DNA of 64,000 nt from JAQBQB01 sp035554995. GTDB taxonomy: Bacteria > Gemmatimonadota > Gemmatimonadetes > Gemmatimonadales > Gemmatimonadaceae. The stretch is taken from NCBI GenBank assembly GCA_035554995.1, contig DATMHK010000073.1, positions 8,238 through 72,237 of the forward strand, in the 5' to 3' direction. Below are positions 50,871 through 59,197 of this stretch, piece after piece. A model generated the notes under the pieces. It searched no databases. It was not told the origin of the DNA and saw nothing but the letters and a program-made list of their open reading frames with translations. The position numbers were made by a program, and so were the translations under genes. Every line of letters begins with the position of its first letter. Position 1 is the first letter of the stretch.

Positions 50871-52871
50871 ATGGCCGACACAAAAGCGTTGTTTACCCAA
50901 CGGTTCGAGGCAGCGCGAACCGCGTTAACCGCGGGGAACGAGGCTGCCGCCGCCGAATCCCTTCACGCGGCAATAGTCGCGGCGCGCAGCGATCCCAGTC
51001 TCCGGCGGGAGCTCGCCTCCGCCCTCTTCCACCTTGGGAAGCTGTCCCGGAAGTTCGGCCGGGCAGGGGACGCCGAAGCGGAGGTGCTCCTCACCGAAGC
51101 ACTCGCAATCAGCGAAGAGCTCTTCGGCAGGGAACACGCCGCACTCGCCCCGCTCCTGAACGAGTTGGGCCGGCTACACATTCATCGATCGCAACACGCG
51201 CGCGCCGAGGACGTCCTCAAACGCTTGCTCGCGATCGCACGGGGCAAGAGCGAGGAGAGTGCCGACGTCGCCACCGTGCTCGCCGGCCTCGCCGTCGTGA
51301 AACGCAAACTCGGCGATGACGCCTCGGCGGAAGCACTGTTCAGAGATGCATTGCGCATTCGAGAGAAGACGCTCGAGCCGAATCATATGGTCACGGTCGT
51401 CACGCTGGAGCACCTCTCGGAAACGTGCGCGGCACGCGGCAACTTCGTCGAGGCGTTGGCGCTACTTCGGCGTGCCCTGGCAACGCGCGAGGTGTCATTG
51501 GGTCCTGGCCATGCAACCGTGCAGGCCGCGCAGTCTCGTGTGACCGAGCTGGAACTGCAGGTCGCCGTCGCGGCCGACACCGCCGCGAAGGCCGCCAGAG
51601 GTTCGGTAGCTACTCCGGCCTGGCTCAAGCGGGTGCCGGACTCCCGTGCCGATACGCCGTCGACGACTGTGCCATCCCCGATCAATTCGAAGAAGCTGGA
51701 ATTCCTCGGTGAGTCGGAGCCGCTGCTGCTACGTCCCGCCCCCGCCCCCGCCCCCGCCCAGCCCCCCGCCCCCCGTTCACGCGAATTCGCGAAAACGCCG
51801 GCGGTCGCTGCCGCGGTGGCGGCCGCATCGTTGATGGCGTCTTCGATGCAGAAGACTTCTGGTTCCCATATCGTCGTCTCACCAGCCGAGAGTGTTCGTC
51901 CATCGGGGAGCATCACCGATCGCGAATCGCGCGGACTGCTTCGTGATGTCGTTTTCGCGAACGTCGTGCAGGGCGATGTCGCGATTGTCGATGCCACGCC
52001 TGCGGATGCTGTGGTTAGCGACTGGCGATCTACTGTCGCACTGGTCCTGGCCAAATCGCCCAAGCCGGCGCTTACGAAACGGACGGTTCTGTATGCATCC
52101 GCTGGAGTGCCCGCCGTCGCCATCGCGCTCGCCGGACTGCTGATGTTGCGCCCGGGTTCTGGCAGCGGCAAGGAACCCGTCTCCACAGAGCTGAGCGCTC
52201 CGCAGCGCACCGCCGCCGCCGGCGCTCCTGTGGTGACGGCGCCGGCGAAGAGGGCTGTATCCATTGGAACCGTCGCGGCGGCCGTGGTGGCCGAAACGCA
52301 CACCGACTCACTCCGCGTCGCGAGCGCGACGCCGGCGCCGACCGCTGCGGTGATCCAGCAAGAACAGCGTGCGCCGGATAGCGCTCCGCCGGGGCTGCGC
52401 GCGCCCCGTGTCCAGGTTCATGTGAATTCCGTTAATATCCCGAGCGTGCCCGCGCCGCTGAGCGTCGACGCGATCCTGCATTCGGCGACGGAGCGGCAGC
52501 GTGCGTCCGACACCGATCGGGCTGAAACGACGCCTGTCGTGCCACATCCCGCGCCAGCGGACCTCAGTAAAGCGCACTCTTCTCCCCGGATCATAGGGCG
52601 CATGCCGGAGCCAACCTTCCCGCCCGAGCTGCTCCGCTCGGGGACACGCGAAGGGCAGGTCGTCGTGCGCTTCTTGGTGAACGAGCTCGGGAAGGTCGAC
52701 GTCGCGAGCATCATCGTCGAGCAATCGGATGACGAGCTGTTCACGGCTGCCGTGCGCGACGTCCTGCCAAGCTTCCGCTTCGACCCCGCCCGTACGCTTG
52801 GACTGGAATCGAGGCCAGTCGCCGCGTGGGTGAGCCTGCCCTTTCGGTTCACGACGAACAAGAAAAAATAA
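50871..52871 (+). CDS. TPR-TonB fusion membrane protein
   Basis: 666 residues. Residues 1-235 are TPR-like (LRRELASALFHLGKLSRKFG, ALAPLLNELGRLHIHRSQ, VATVLAGLAVVKRKLGDDAS), similar to kinesin-light-chain-type repeats. A Pro-Ala tract (PAPAPAPAQPPAP) follows, then a membrane helix (LYASAGVPAVAIALAGLLML, about 417-436) and a Pro/Ala-rich periplasmic linker. The TonB C-terminal domain ends the protein (PEPTFPPELLRSGTREGQVV, VRFLVNELGKVDVASIIVEQ). The TonB part could energise outer-membrane receptors such as the SusC protein; the cytoplasmic TPR suggests a binding partner inside the cell. Confidence 0.82.
   Translation: MADTKALFTQRFEAARTALTAGNEAAAAESLHAAIVAARSDPSLRRELASALFHLGKLSRKFGRAGDAEAEVLLTEALAISEELFGREHAALAPLLNELGRLHIHRSQHARAEDVLKRLLAIARGKSEESADVATVLAGLAVVKRKLGDDASAEALFRDALRIREKTLEPNHMVTVVTLEHLSETCAARGNFVEALALLRRALATREVSLGPGHATVQAAQSRVTELELQVAVAADTAAKAARGSVATPAWLKRVPDSRADTPSTTVPSPINSKKLEFLGESEPLLLRPAPAPAPAQPPAPRSREFAKTPAVAAAVAAASLMASSMQKTSGSHIVVSPAESVRPSGSITDRESRGLLRDVVFANVVQGDVAIVDATPADAVVSDWRSTVALVLAKSPKPALTKRTVLYASAGVPAVAIALAGLLMLRPGSGSGKEPVSTELSAPQRTAAAGAPVVTAPAKRAVSIGTVAAAVVAETHTDSLRVASATPAPTAAVIQQEQRAPDSAPPGLRAPRVQVHVNSVNIPSVPAPLSVDAILHSATERQRASDTDRAETTPVVPHPAPADLSKAHSSPRIIGRMPEPTFPPELLRSGTREGQVVVRFLVNELGKVDVASIIVEQSDDELFTAAVRDVLPSFRFDPARTLGLESRPVAAWVSLPFRFTTNKKK
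51736..51773. repeat. Pro-Ala codon tract with four G-run potential on the minus strand
   Basis: Tandem six-base units (cgcccc) encode PAPAPAPAQPP in the TPR-TonB protein. On the minus strand the tract has at least four G runs close together, compatible with a G-quadruplex. Confidence 0.6.
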
Positions 52872-53119
52872 GGGCGATACGAACGTTCGGATCGGGCCGC
52901 AGAGTCGGCGCGATGCCTCGTTTCCACAGCCGCATTGTCACCTTCAGCGCTCTTTAGCGAGCGCGCTCGAGCATGCCCGCGCTGAAGTCGGGGTCGCTGG
53001 AGCATAGGCAGCAGGGGCCGCCAAGCGCACTTGTTGCGGTGACGCAATTGCGGAAGAGCGAGTGTTCTCGTCTGGCCGCGATCGCGGCCTTGTGGGCATT
53101 CCCGAACGAGGAGGAGCGT

Positions 53120-53608
53120 ATGCGACGTACTGCGGTGCTGTTCGCGGCGGCCTCGATATTGGCCGGCCCGAATCTCCTTGCCGCGCAAGGAGCGAACTTG
53201 GCGGGTCACTGGACGATGGTAGTGGACCCGAACGCTCCGCCGCCGACCGGCCGCGGCGGTGGACGGGGTGGTCTTGGACCGGACGTCACGATCAGCCAGG
53301 ACGCCAAAACTCTCACGGTCACGCGCACGACCCAGGCGGGCGAGATCAAAAGCGTCTACAACCTCGACGGTTCCGATAGCAAGAACACAATGACCATGGG
53401 CGGCAACAGCGTCGACCAGGTCTCGCAGGCCAAGTGGGTCGGCAGCAAGCTCGTCATTCACACGTCGATGACGTTCAACGGGACGCCTCGCGAAACGACG
53501 ATGTCACTGTCGTTGGACCAGGCCGGCAACTTGATTGTCGAGTCGACCAACCCTGGTCGGGGCGGTGGTTCGCCGGTCACGACGACCACTACCTATAAAA
53601 AGGGTTGA
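53120..53608 (+). CDS. Small secreted beta-rich protein, paralogue of the one at 28595
   Basis: 162 residues. A signal peptide ends NLLAAQ. GANLAGHWTMVVDPNAPPPT is followed by a Gly/Arg-rich stretch, then VTISQDAKTLTVTRTTQAGE, YNLDGSDSKNTMTMGG, KWVGSKLVIHTSMTFNG and MSLSLDQAGNLIVESTNP. The strand motifs appear in the same order as in the 28595-29116 protein, suggesting a lipocalin-like barrel. GGAGGAG before the ATG makes the start sure. A 13-bp hairpin follows the gene. Function unknown. Confidence 0.8.
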   Translation: MRRTAVLFAAASILAGPNLLAAQGANLAGHWTMVVDPNAPPPTGRGGGRGGLGPDVTISQDAKTLTVTRTTQAGEIKSVYNLDGSDSKNTMTMGGNSVDQVSQAKWVGSKLVIHTSMTFNGTPRETTMSLSLDQAGNLIVESTNPGRGGGSPVTTTTTYKKG

Positions 53609-53620
53609 GGAGCCAGTCAG

Positions 53621-53650
53621 ACGCGCGCCATCGTCCTCGATGGCGCGCGT
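53621..53650. terminator. Hairpin between convergent genes
   Basis: Arms acgcgcgccatcg (53621-53633) and cgatggcgcgcgt (53638-53650) form a perfect 13-bp stem with a four-base loop. It lies between the stops of the secreted-protein gene (+) and the zinc-ribbon gene (-), so it could end transcription from both sides, although T runs are absent. Confidence 0.7.
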
Positions 53651-53662
53651 TGTGTCCCGGTT

Positions 53663-53677
53663 CAGCGTTCGTTATAC
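53663..53677 (-). repeat. attC-like 3' motif copy 4 (end of small zinc-ribbon gene)
   Basis: Plus strand CAGCGTTCGTTATAC; on the minus strand the gene's TAA stop is followed by CGAACGCTGAA, as at 37471. Confidence 0.5.
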
Positions 53678-53863
53678 GGTTGGGTCGAGATCATCGTCGT
53701 CAATCTCCACAAGCACGACGGTCGTGCGGTGCTGGTTGGGACAGATGAATTCGACCCGTTGGGGGCCACTCGCGTCGAAGTCGCCGGAATTGGTTCTGGT
53801 GACTGGTGCTCCGCACTGCGGACACTTGATTTGCGGCTCATCCTGCGGCGGCGACTCGCTCAT
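53672..53863 (-). CDS. Small zinc-ribbon-like protein (63 aa)
   Basis: 63 residues: IKCPQCGAPVTRTNSG (CxxC), then RVEFICPNQHRTTVVLVEID (a single Cys with Asn-x-His), then an acidic tail DDDDLDP. The partner of the first CxxC is CPNQH, so zinc could be bound by three Cys and one His. The stop lies in the recurrent TAACGAACGCTG motif. Function unknown. Confidence 0.65.
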   Translation of the reverse strand: MSESPPQDEPQIKCPQCGAPVTRTNSGDFDASGPQRVEFICPNQHRTTVVLVEIDDDDLDPTV

Positions 53864-53917
53864 GCGCGTGATAGATGTGTGGCTGTCCGCGGGCTTGTGT
53901 GCTGCGCATTCCCCGAT

Positions 53918-54322
53918 TCAAGAATCCGGGAGACGCGCCTCGGCGATGGTTGGCTCAAACAATTCCACCGGATTGCCGGCGGGATCCTCGATGATGACTT
54001 GTTTGCCACCGACACCGACCACGATGGTGTTGCGCATCGGGACGCCCGCCGCTCGAAGCCGGTCCACGGTGCCGGCGAGATCCTGAACCTGCACGGCAAA
54101 TCGATTCCAGCCTCCGGGGCGTTGTGGAGTGCCGTCGGGCATTGGTTGTCCACCGCCGCCGCGCGGATTCGGCACACTCAAAACGAGCCGAAGATCGCCG
54201 AGCGACAGCATGGCGAACGGCGGGGCCGGATGCAGATCGAGGTGGAAGCCAAGGTGCGTCACATAGAATGCAATGGCTGCCTCGATGTCATCCACAATGT
54301 AACGGACCTGAACGGTCGCCAT
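53918..54322 (-). CDS. VOC-family (glyoxalase-fold) protein
   Basis: 134 residues. TVQVRYIVDDIEAAIAFYVT, LGFHLDLHPAPPFAMLSLGD, FAVQVQDLAGTVDRLRAAGV and VIIEDPAGNPVELFEP are the two betaalphabetabetabeta units of a single VOC domain. The final Glu in VELFEP is a usual metal ligand. The reaction is unknown. It lies among the small minus-strand genes and lacks a clear ribosome site. Confidence 0.85.
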   Translation of the reverse strand: MATVQVRYIVDDIEAAIAFYVTHLGFHLDLHPAPPFAMLSLGDLRLVLSVPNPRGGGGQPMPDGTPQRPGGWNRFAVQVQDLAGTVDRLRAAGVPMRNTIVVGVGGKQVIIEDPAGNPVELFEPTIAEARLPDS

Positions 54323-54488
54323 GGGAGTTGAAAGAAAAGCGTGTCAGCCGAGACAGCGCCGAAGCACGGCTCGCGCGAGATCGGCGGCGGCAGCGCCAGG
54401 GCGTCTGGACGCATCGTTGAGCCGGCAACAGCCCCGCGCATACAACCGCCGCCAAGAGCACTTGTCGAACCAGGAATGGTGTCGTCAC

Positions 54489-55007
54489 TTACGGAAGAGG
54501 CGCGCCGCGGTGAACCCAATCACCGATCTCCTTCGTGCCGACGAAGCGAGCGATTTCGCGTTCCGGGCTCACTTGCAGTCTTTCTCCGGCTTGATTCACG
54601 TCGCGCTCGAGCAGCACGAGTTGAGGAATGGCTGTCGAGCGAGTCGCCCCGATATCGCCGCCGAGATACCGGATGACGGCTGAGTTTGTCCAGTTACCGC
54701 CGACGGCGATTTCATCAAAGGGACCAAGCAGTGCCAGGTGCCGTATACCGCCGTCAACCGAAGGATCAAGCGAAACACCTCGAGCGATGAACTCACGATT
54801 CGTCGCCGCCGTCTGGTGTGACAGCGCAGCTTTCATATCACGAACGATCGTCACCATTCCAGCGTCGGTGCCCTCGGTGCCCAAGTAGACGGCGATAATC
54901 TGGCGGGTCGATACTGACGGAGTCGTGCGCGCATGAAAACTGATGGCCGAGATACCGGCGAGGGCGAACAGGACGCCGCCGAGAGTCAGGCTGCGAGGAC
55001 GCGACAT
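54489..55007 (-). CDS. Secreted protein of unknown function
   Basis: 172 residues. An N-terminal hydrophobic signal/anchor (LTLGGVLFALAGISAISFHA) is followed by a domain beginning RQIIAVYLGTEGTDAG, then AAATNREFIARGVSLDPSVD, GPFDEIAVGGNWTNSAVIRY and PQLVLLERDV. The pattern is loosely like a thioredoxin-type domain without cysteines, but I do not recognise a family. GGGAGG four bases before the ATG at 55007 supports the start. A GTTAGGC core (minus strand, 55113-55119) lies upstream. Confidence 0.65.
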   Translation of the reverse strand: MSRPRSLTLGGVLFALAGISAISFHARTTPSVSTRQIIAVYLGTEGTDAGMVTIVRDMKAALSHQTAATNREFIARGVSLDPSVDGGIRHLALLGPFDEIAVGGNWTNSAVIRYLGGDIGATRSTAIPQLVLLERDVNQAGERLQVSPEREIARFVGTKEIGDWVHRGAPLP

Positions 55008-55124
55008 ACGACCTCCCATCGTAACGAGATGTCAACGGGTAGCAACCGATAACTGAGAATACGCATTCTCTGATAGACGTCAAGCGCCCGCGTGAGCAGT
55101 GTTCTAGCGTCCGCCTAACGAGCG

Positions 55125-55481
55125 TCAACTGCCCATGTCTTCGATCACGATGACTTGAGCGGTGACTATTGCAGGACAGGTGTCTAGAACGGGGCCCGTG
55201 ATCCATACTGACACAAAAACGCCGACCTGCAGGCTGGAGGCCGAAGCTGTTCCCCCTGACCGGAATAGAATCGGGGCGTGTCCAAGCTGAACCTGCGCGC
55301 GGCTCTTCGGATCGCACGACGTTGAATCCGCTGCCGAGGCGACGACGAGCATCGAGCCCAGATCGCCGCGGCCGCGAATGGAACCGCGAATGGCCGCATC
55401 TGAAGTCGGAATCGTCGGACTGTCGCCGCCGCCACAGCCGTAGATCGCGACGCACAACGCGGTGAGAAGTGTGCTCTTCAT
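55125..55481 (-). CDS. Small lipoprotein of unknown function
   Basis: 118 residues. The signal LLTALCVAIYGC ends in a lipobox cysteine near residue 16. The mature protein has DAAIRGSIRGRGDLGSMLVV, STSCDPKSRAQVQLG, and VGVFVSVWITGPVLDTCPA, with two cysteines that could form a disulfide, and ends in IVTAQVIVIEDM. The strand pattern suggests a small OB-like barrel (inference). The stop TGA is followed within five bases by CGTTAGGC on the same strand. Confidence 0.65.
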   Translation of the reverse strand: MKSTLLTALCVAIYGCGGGDSPTIPTSDAAIRGSIRGRGDLGSMLVVASAADSTSCDPKSRAQVQLGHAPILFRSGGTASASSLQVGVFVSVWITGPVLDTCPAIVTAQVIVIEDMGS

Positions 55482-55518
55482 GCAGTTACCACGTGCATAG
55501 CTGGCGACTGTCTCGCCA

Positions 55519-56751
55519 TCATCGGCCTCGGGCACTCAGCCCGTAGATCGTCACGTGATTCACGCCATCGGCTCGCAGGATGCCCGCCACGTAGTCCGTT
55601 CCGATCTCGAATGGCAGAAAGCCTGTCGGCATGCTCACGTCGCCGAGCCAACGTCCACGTGAATCGAACACCGACCACACGCTCGGCACGGCGGGTGAAT
55701 CGAGGAGCGAGCCTGCGGCAATCGCGTCCTGCCAATGCGCTTCGCGCACCCAAAGCCGGCCACCGCGATCGACGATGAACTGCGAGAACGCTGGGTTTTC
55801 CTCGGCCCATGGCGACTCGCGTACTTTCTGGATATCCCGCTCGCGCTCCGCGCCAGTCGTCCGTACCCACAACTTCGACCACTCCACAACCCAGCGCTCC
55901 CAGTCGTCGGCCGTGATCGGCGTGGGCGTCCATGCCCGCCGAATGATCGACCGCAGCTTCCCGTCACTCCCATACACTTGAATCTGGTACCGATTACCAA
56001 AACCGGCGTAGAAGCGGTCGTCGGTTGCGGCAACCACACCGACTGACGAAAGCCATATCGGAGTTGGCCCGGAGCTGACCTGCTCCATTTCCAGGTACGG
56101 AAGTGTGCCGAGCTCGCGGCGTGTACTGCTGGAATCCGTCACGAGGCTGAGGGAAAGTGATTCTGTCCATCGCGACCCGATCGGGTGCGGCGTAACAGCC
56201 GGCATTGGCGTGACGACCCCCAATCCGCTTTGCAGCAGGGCAACCAGGAGGGACGATCGGGCGGGCGGCATTGCACGAGGCGCAAACACCGCGGTACGCA
56301 CGAACTGTCCCGCATTCGAATAGAGCGCCGCCGTTGAGGGGGCTGCGTTGATCGCGATTGTGTCGCCGTTCAGACGGCGAACCCAGTTCATGTTCAGGAT
56401 TTGCCCGGGCTCGTTCCCTTTGCCCGCGCTTGCTGACAGAAACCGTCCTTGTGAGCTGAACAGTCGCAGCTGTAGCGACGCCCCGTCGGCGACGGCAATC
56501 CGACCGTCGGTTAACAGCATGACCCCTCGGACCTGTCGAAAGCGGTATGCTGAGTCAGTAGTGTTGCCGATCATCACGCGCGGCGTCGCGGCGAGGAACA
56601 ATCGCTCGCTGTCGTTCCAGGCCGGCCGCGCGTTCTCCACGATGAGAACACCGGCGCTATCGCGTGAGGCTTGTGAATGGAGGAGGGGAGTGAACGTCCC
56701 CACCAAGGTCGCCGCGCGCATCAACCAGTTCGCCACCGCTCGCATAGCCAT
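55519..56751 (-). CDS. Secreted six-bladed beta-propeller-like protein
   Basis: 410 residues. A signal peptide ends PLLHSQ. The body has propeller-blade repeats such as GVMLLTDGRIAVADGASLQL, RLFSSQGRFLSASAGKGNEP, DDRFYAGFGNRYQIQVYGSD and WSVFDSRGRWLGDVSMP. These resemble the NHL/6-bladed propeller proteins that are common next to peptidase and hydrolase genes in this phylum. A binding or lyase role cannot be told. The start has two close Met codons (56751 and 56745). Confidence 0.78.
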   Translation of the reverse strand: MAMRAVANWLMRAATLVGTFTPLLHSQASRDSAGVLIVENARPAWNDSERLFLAATPRVMIGNTTDSAYRFRQVRGVMLLTDGRIAVADGASLQLRLFSSQGRFLSASAGKGNEPGQILNMNWVRRLNGDTIAINAAPSTAALYSNAGQFVRTAVFAPRAMPPARSSLLVALLQSGLGVVTPMPAVTPHPIGSRWTESLSLSLVTDSSSTRRELGTLPYLEMEQVSSGPTPIWLSSVGVVAATDDRFYAGFGNRYQIQVYGSDGKLRSIIRRAWTPTPITADDWERWVVEWSKLWVRTTGAERERDIQKVRESPWAEENPAFSQFIVDRGGRLWVREAHWQDAIAAGSLLDSPAVPSVWSVFDSRGRWLGDVSMPTGFLPFEIGTDYVAGILRADGVNHVTIYGLSARGR

Positions 56752-56832
56752 CGGATCCGGGGGAAATGTGTTACGCCAGCAATAAGCGCGCTGAAGCCCA
56801 TCCCGTAAGATGCTGCGATCGTTTCGTCACCT

Positions 56833-57852
56833 TCAACGGTGGTTAGAGCGCGGCGACGCCGACTCTGTCCCGAGAAACGTCCGCATCGCTTCAGCAACCT
56901 CGCGCGGATGGTGCAAGAAAACGTGGTGGTTACTGCCACGTACGTCGACGATCTGAAACTGCCGCAACCGAGCGATGCGGGCCCGCGAGTCGGCGACGAC
57001 ACCCTGCACGAACCTAAACAGCGACTCGGCCTGCGCGCGCCCGGCGGTATCAAGCTCTTGGTAGTACGGAACCACATCGGCCACGGAGTCGGCTACGGCG
57101 TAAACGGCCAGAGCGCGACAGCGGACCCTCTCATACCGGGCCACCTGCTTCCCACTAGTAACGCGCGCTTTGAGGGAGTTCGGAGTTACTGAGCCTAGGT
57201 AGCGGTCCGCCGCGTCGAATCTTTCGGTTGCTCGTATGTCTGACTCGGGCTCCTCGACGCCCATCACGCGCGCATAAAGAGAGCGAATGCTGGCAAAGGA
57301 CGCCGTATCCGCCGCGGCGATCCTTGGAGCCGGTGCGGATGGTTGCCTCGAGGCGAGTGTGTCAATGCCGGAGCGATCATACGCTGCATCGAGGTAGACG
57401 AGCCCCGCGCAGCGCGCGCCGTGCAGGTCGGCGAATCGCGTCATCTCTTCGCCGGCGATCGAGTGCCCGACGAGCACGACCCTCCCAAGTCCGAGCGAGT
57501 CGAGCACCGCCGCGACATCGGCGACGAGCGTGTCGAGATTGTCAGGCGGCGGCGCGCCGGCTGAAGCGCCAAACCCGCGACGCGTGATGCCGATCGCATG
57601 AAAGCGGTCAGTGAATTGTGGGGCAAACGCGTCGAAGACATGTGCCGTGTTCCCGAGACCCGCGAGGAAGACCAGCGGCTCGCCACGACCGCCCCAATCG
57701 ACGACCTCGAGACTGACCGCAGGGCCGATCGGTATCATGCGCGGAACCGCGGCGTCCGGACCAAGCGGCAATCGAGTATGGTGCCCGTGCGAGCAGGCGC
57801 TAACCGCCGCGAAGACGGCCAGAAGCTCCAAGGCGTCTATTAGACGTTTCAT
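56833..57852 (-). CDS. Alpha/beta hydrolase, lipoprotein
   Basis: 339 residues. The signal LLAVFAAVSAC gives a lipobox. EPLVFLAGLGNTAHVFDAFA, HAIGITRRGFGASAG, the nucleophile region VVLVGHSIAGEEMTRFADLH (GHSIAG), and SNHHVFLHHPREVAEAMRTF (late His) outline the fold. The acid residue is probably in the AVADSVAD or nearby loop. Peptide or ester hydrolysis in the periplasm is likely. Its start at 57852 has a weak ribosome site. The cupredoxin-like gene starts 70 bases further upstream on the same strand. Confidence 0.83.
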   Translation of the reverse strand: MKRLIDALELLAVFAAVSACSHGHHTRLPLGPDAAVPRMIPIGPAVSLEVVDWGGRGEPLVFLAGLGNTAHVFDAFAPQFTDRFHAIGITRRGFGASAGAPPPDNLDTLVADVAAVLDSLGLGRVVLVGHSIAGEEMTRFADLHGARCAGLVYLDAAYDRSGIDTLASRQPSAPAPRIAAADTASFASIRSLYARVMGVEEPESDIRATERFDAADRYLGSVTPNSLKARVTSGKQVARYERVRCRALAVYAVADSVADVVPYYQELDTAGRAQAESLFRFVQGVVADSRARIARLRQFQIVDVRGSNHHVFLHHPREVAEAMRTFLGTESASPRSNHR

Positions 57853-57923
57853 CTTTTTATGGGCAACCGTACTCGTTGCGGCGCGCACGCCAAGTCGTGG
57901 ATGGCCATCGGTGCGCGATTGCA

Positions 57924-58415
57924 TCAGCGAACTTGAAAGCTGCCAACCATTCCAAGGCTCATGTGAGGAGGTGCGTCCGGCGTATCTCGGAGCGTACAGA
58001 CGACGATGTATGTGCGCCCCGCGATGAGACGCACATACAACTGTCCGCCACTCCGTTCTGTGGGCCGTGCGATCAGGATGCCGACGATCGAGTCCGAGAC
58101 GGCGCGCGAGCTGAGGGACGCGAGTCGCCCGGCCGTTGCCAGGAGTGACTCGGCCGGAACTCCTGACTTGAGCAGGGCGATACTGAGTTCGTGCCGCTTG
58201 CTCCCTCGGTTCTCAAAGGAGAATAGCGTCGGACCGGCCGCAAGCGTGGTTGGCAGTTGAACGAACGCGTAGTCGGTGCCAATGATCGCGACGTGAGCCG
58301 GGTCAGGATCCTGCGGACTGCCGGGGCGCTGGCCACTGACCGATCGAAAGCCGCTGCCAGCGAGGCTCATCACGACGAATGCCGCCACTCGAAGTTGCCC
58401 AGCTCGTGATGTCAT
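57924..58415 (-). CDS. Secreted cupredoxin-like protein
   Basis: 163 residues. A signal peptide ends SVSGQ. The mature domain has FENRGSKRHELSIALLKSGV (His 75), IAGRTYIVVCTLRDTPD (Cys 140), PPHMSLGMVGSFQV (His 151 and Met 156). The His-Cys-His-Met order and position fit the type 1 copper site of plastocyanin-like cupredoxins, although the Cys-His loop is longer than usual. Electron transfer or copper storage is possible. GGGAGG close to the ATG. A GTTGAGC core lies upstream at 58481-58487. Confidence 0.7.
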   Translation of the reverse strand: MTSRAGQLRVAAFVVMSLAGSGFRSVSGQRPGSPQDPDPAHVAIIGTDYAFVQLPTTLAAGPTLFSFENRGSKRHELSIALLKSGVPAESLLATAGRLASLSSRAVSDSIVGILIARPTERSGGQLYVRLIAGRTYIVVCTLRDTPDAPPHMSLGMVGSFQVR

Positions 58416-58480
58416 ATGCCTCCCACCGCAAATAGTGGCGTGCAATGCCAATTCTTGCCCATCGAAAGCAGTCGGCCGCC

Positions 58481-58604
58481 GCTCAACGCCCAAGTTCAGC
58501 TGCGGACGGCCGGCGCAATATGCGCGTTGTGATGGATGATGAGAAGATCGTGATAGACGACAACCGCAATGCTTGGAGCGCCGGTCAGTTGCGGCGTGTT
58601 AGGT
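58481..58604 (-). repeat. attC-like imperfect palindrome at the end of the 147-aa membrane protein gene
   Basis: Read on the minus strand: ACCTAAC (58604-58598, fits RYYYAAC and contains the gene's TAA stop) ... GTTGAGC (58487-58481, fits GTTRRRY). Between them GCAACTGACCGGCGC (58592-58578) and GGCCGGCGC/CAGCTG near 58498-58516 pair, and an inner gttgt/acaac stem follows. Total 124 bases. This is the best attC candidate in the window. Confidence 0.6.
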
Positions 58605-59042
58605 TGGCGGCGCATTCGGCTCGACGGCCATTGGGCCGGTCCGACCACGCTTGGCGATCCATATTGCCGCGGCGCCGATTGCCGCGCTGACGATGCTTCC
58701 GAGCGCCACTGTCGTCCATGACCATCCTACTAGGCGTATCGCGGGGGCGCTCGCAAGGGCAGCCCACAACGCGACGCGGCGAATTCGGATAGCCTCAACG
58801 CCACGGCCACGCTCGGCCAGCATGATGAGAGTCCCGAACGCACCACCGCCGATTGCGCCCGCGAGGCCCAGTAAGAGAGCGGGGAGCACAACGATGGCGC
58901 CCGGAAACTGAGGATGGATCGTGACCACCTTGGGTCCAGGCGCTAGCAAGATGATCAGGCCGAATACCGCGCCAGCGATCCCGCCGGTGACGGCACCGCC
59001 CGTGATCACGGCAAACAGTCCTCGCAATCGGCGCTGGATCAT
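58599..59042 (-). CDS. Four-helix membrane protein of unknown function
   Basis: 147 residues with four hydrophobic helices: GGAVTGGIAGAVFGLIILLA, GAIVVLPALLLGLAGAIGGG, VALWAALASAPAIRLVGW and ALGSIVSAAIGAAAIWIA. Glycine-rich helices suggest close packing. No family recognised. The TAA stop is within ACCTAAC of the attC-like palindrome, and a hairpin with GTTGG cores lies just upstream of the start. The unit of about 580 bases looks like an integron cassette (inference). Confidence 0.65.
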   Translation of the reverse strand: MIQRRLRGLFAVITGGAVTGGIAGAVFGLIILLAPGPKVVTIHPQFPGAIVVLPALLLGLAGAIGGGAFGTLIMLAERGRGVEAIRIRRVALWAALASAPAIRLVGWSWTTVALGSIVSAAIGAAAIWIAKRGRTGPMAVEPNAPPT

Positions 59043-59065
59043 TCTTCATTAATGTGGAATTCGTG

Positions 59066-59090
59066 CCAACCTAGCGCCCGAGCTAGTTGG
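59066..59090. repeat. Hairpin upstream of the 147-aa membrane protein gene
   Basis: ccaacctagc (59066-59075), loop gcccga, gctagttgg (59082-59090): a nine-bp stem with one extra C. It may be the end of a neighbouring recombination site or of the IS110-family remnant that follows. Confidence 0.5.
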
Positions 59091-59197
59091 TATGAAGCGG
59101 CTGGACCTCCACGGCGACGTGGTGGCAAGGTTCGCCCCACACAATAAGAACGTGCTCATCGTCTCGCGACGAGGCACAACCCGGGAGGCCAGCCGCT

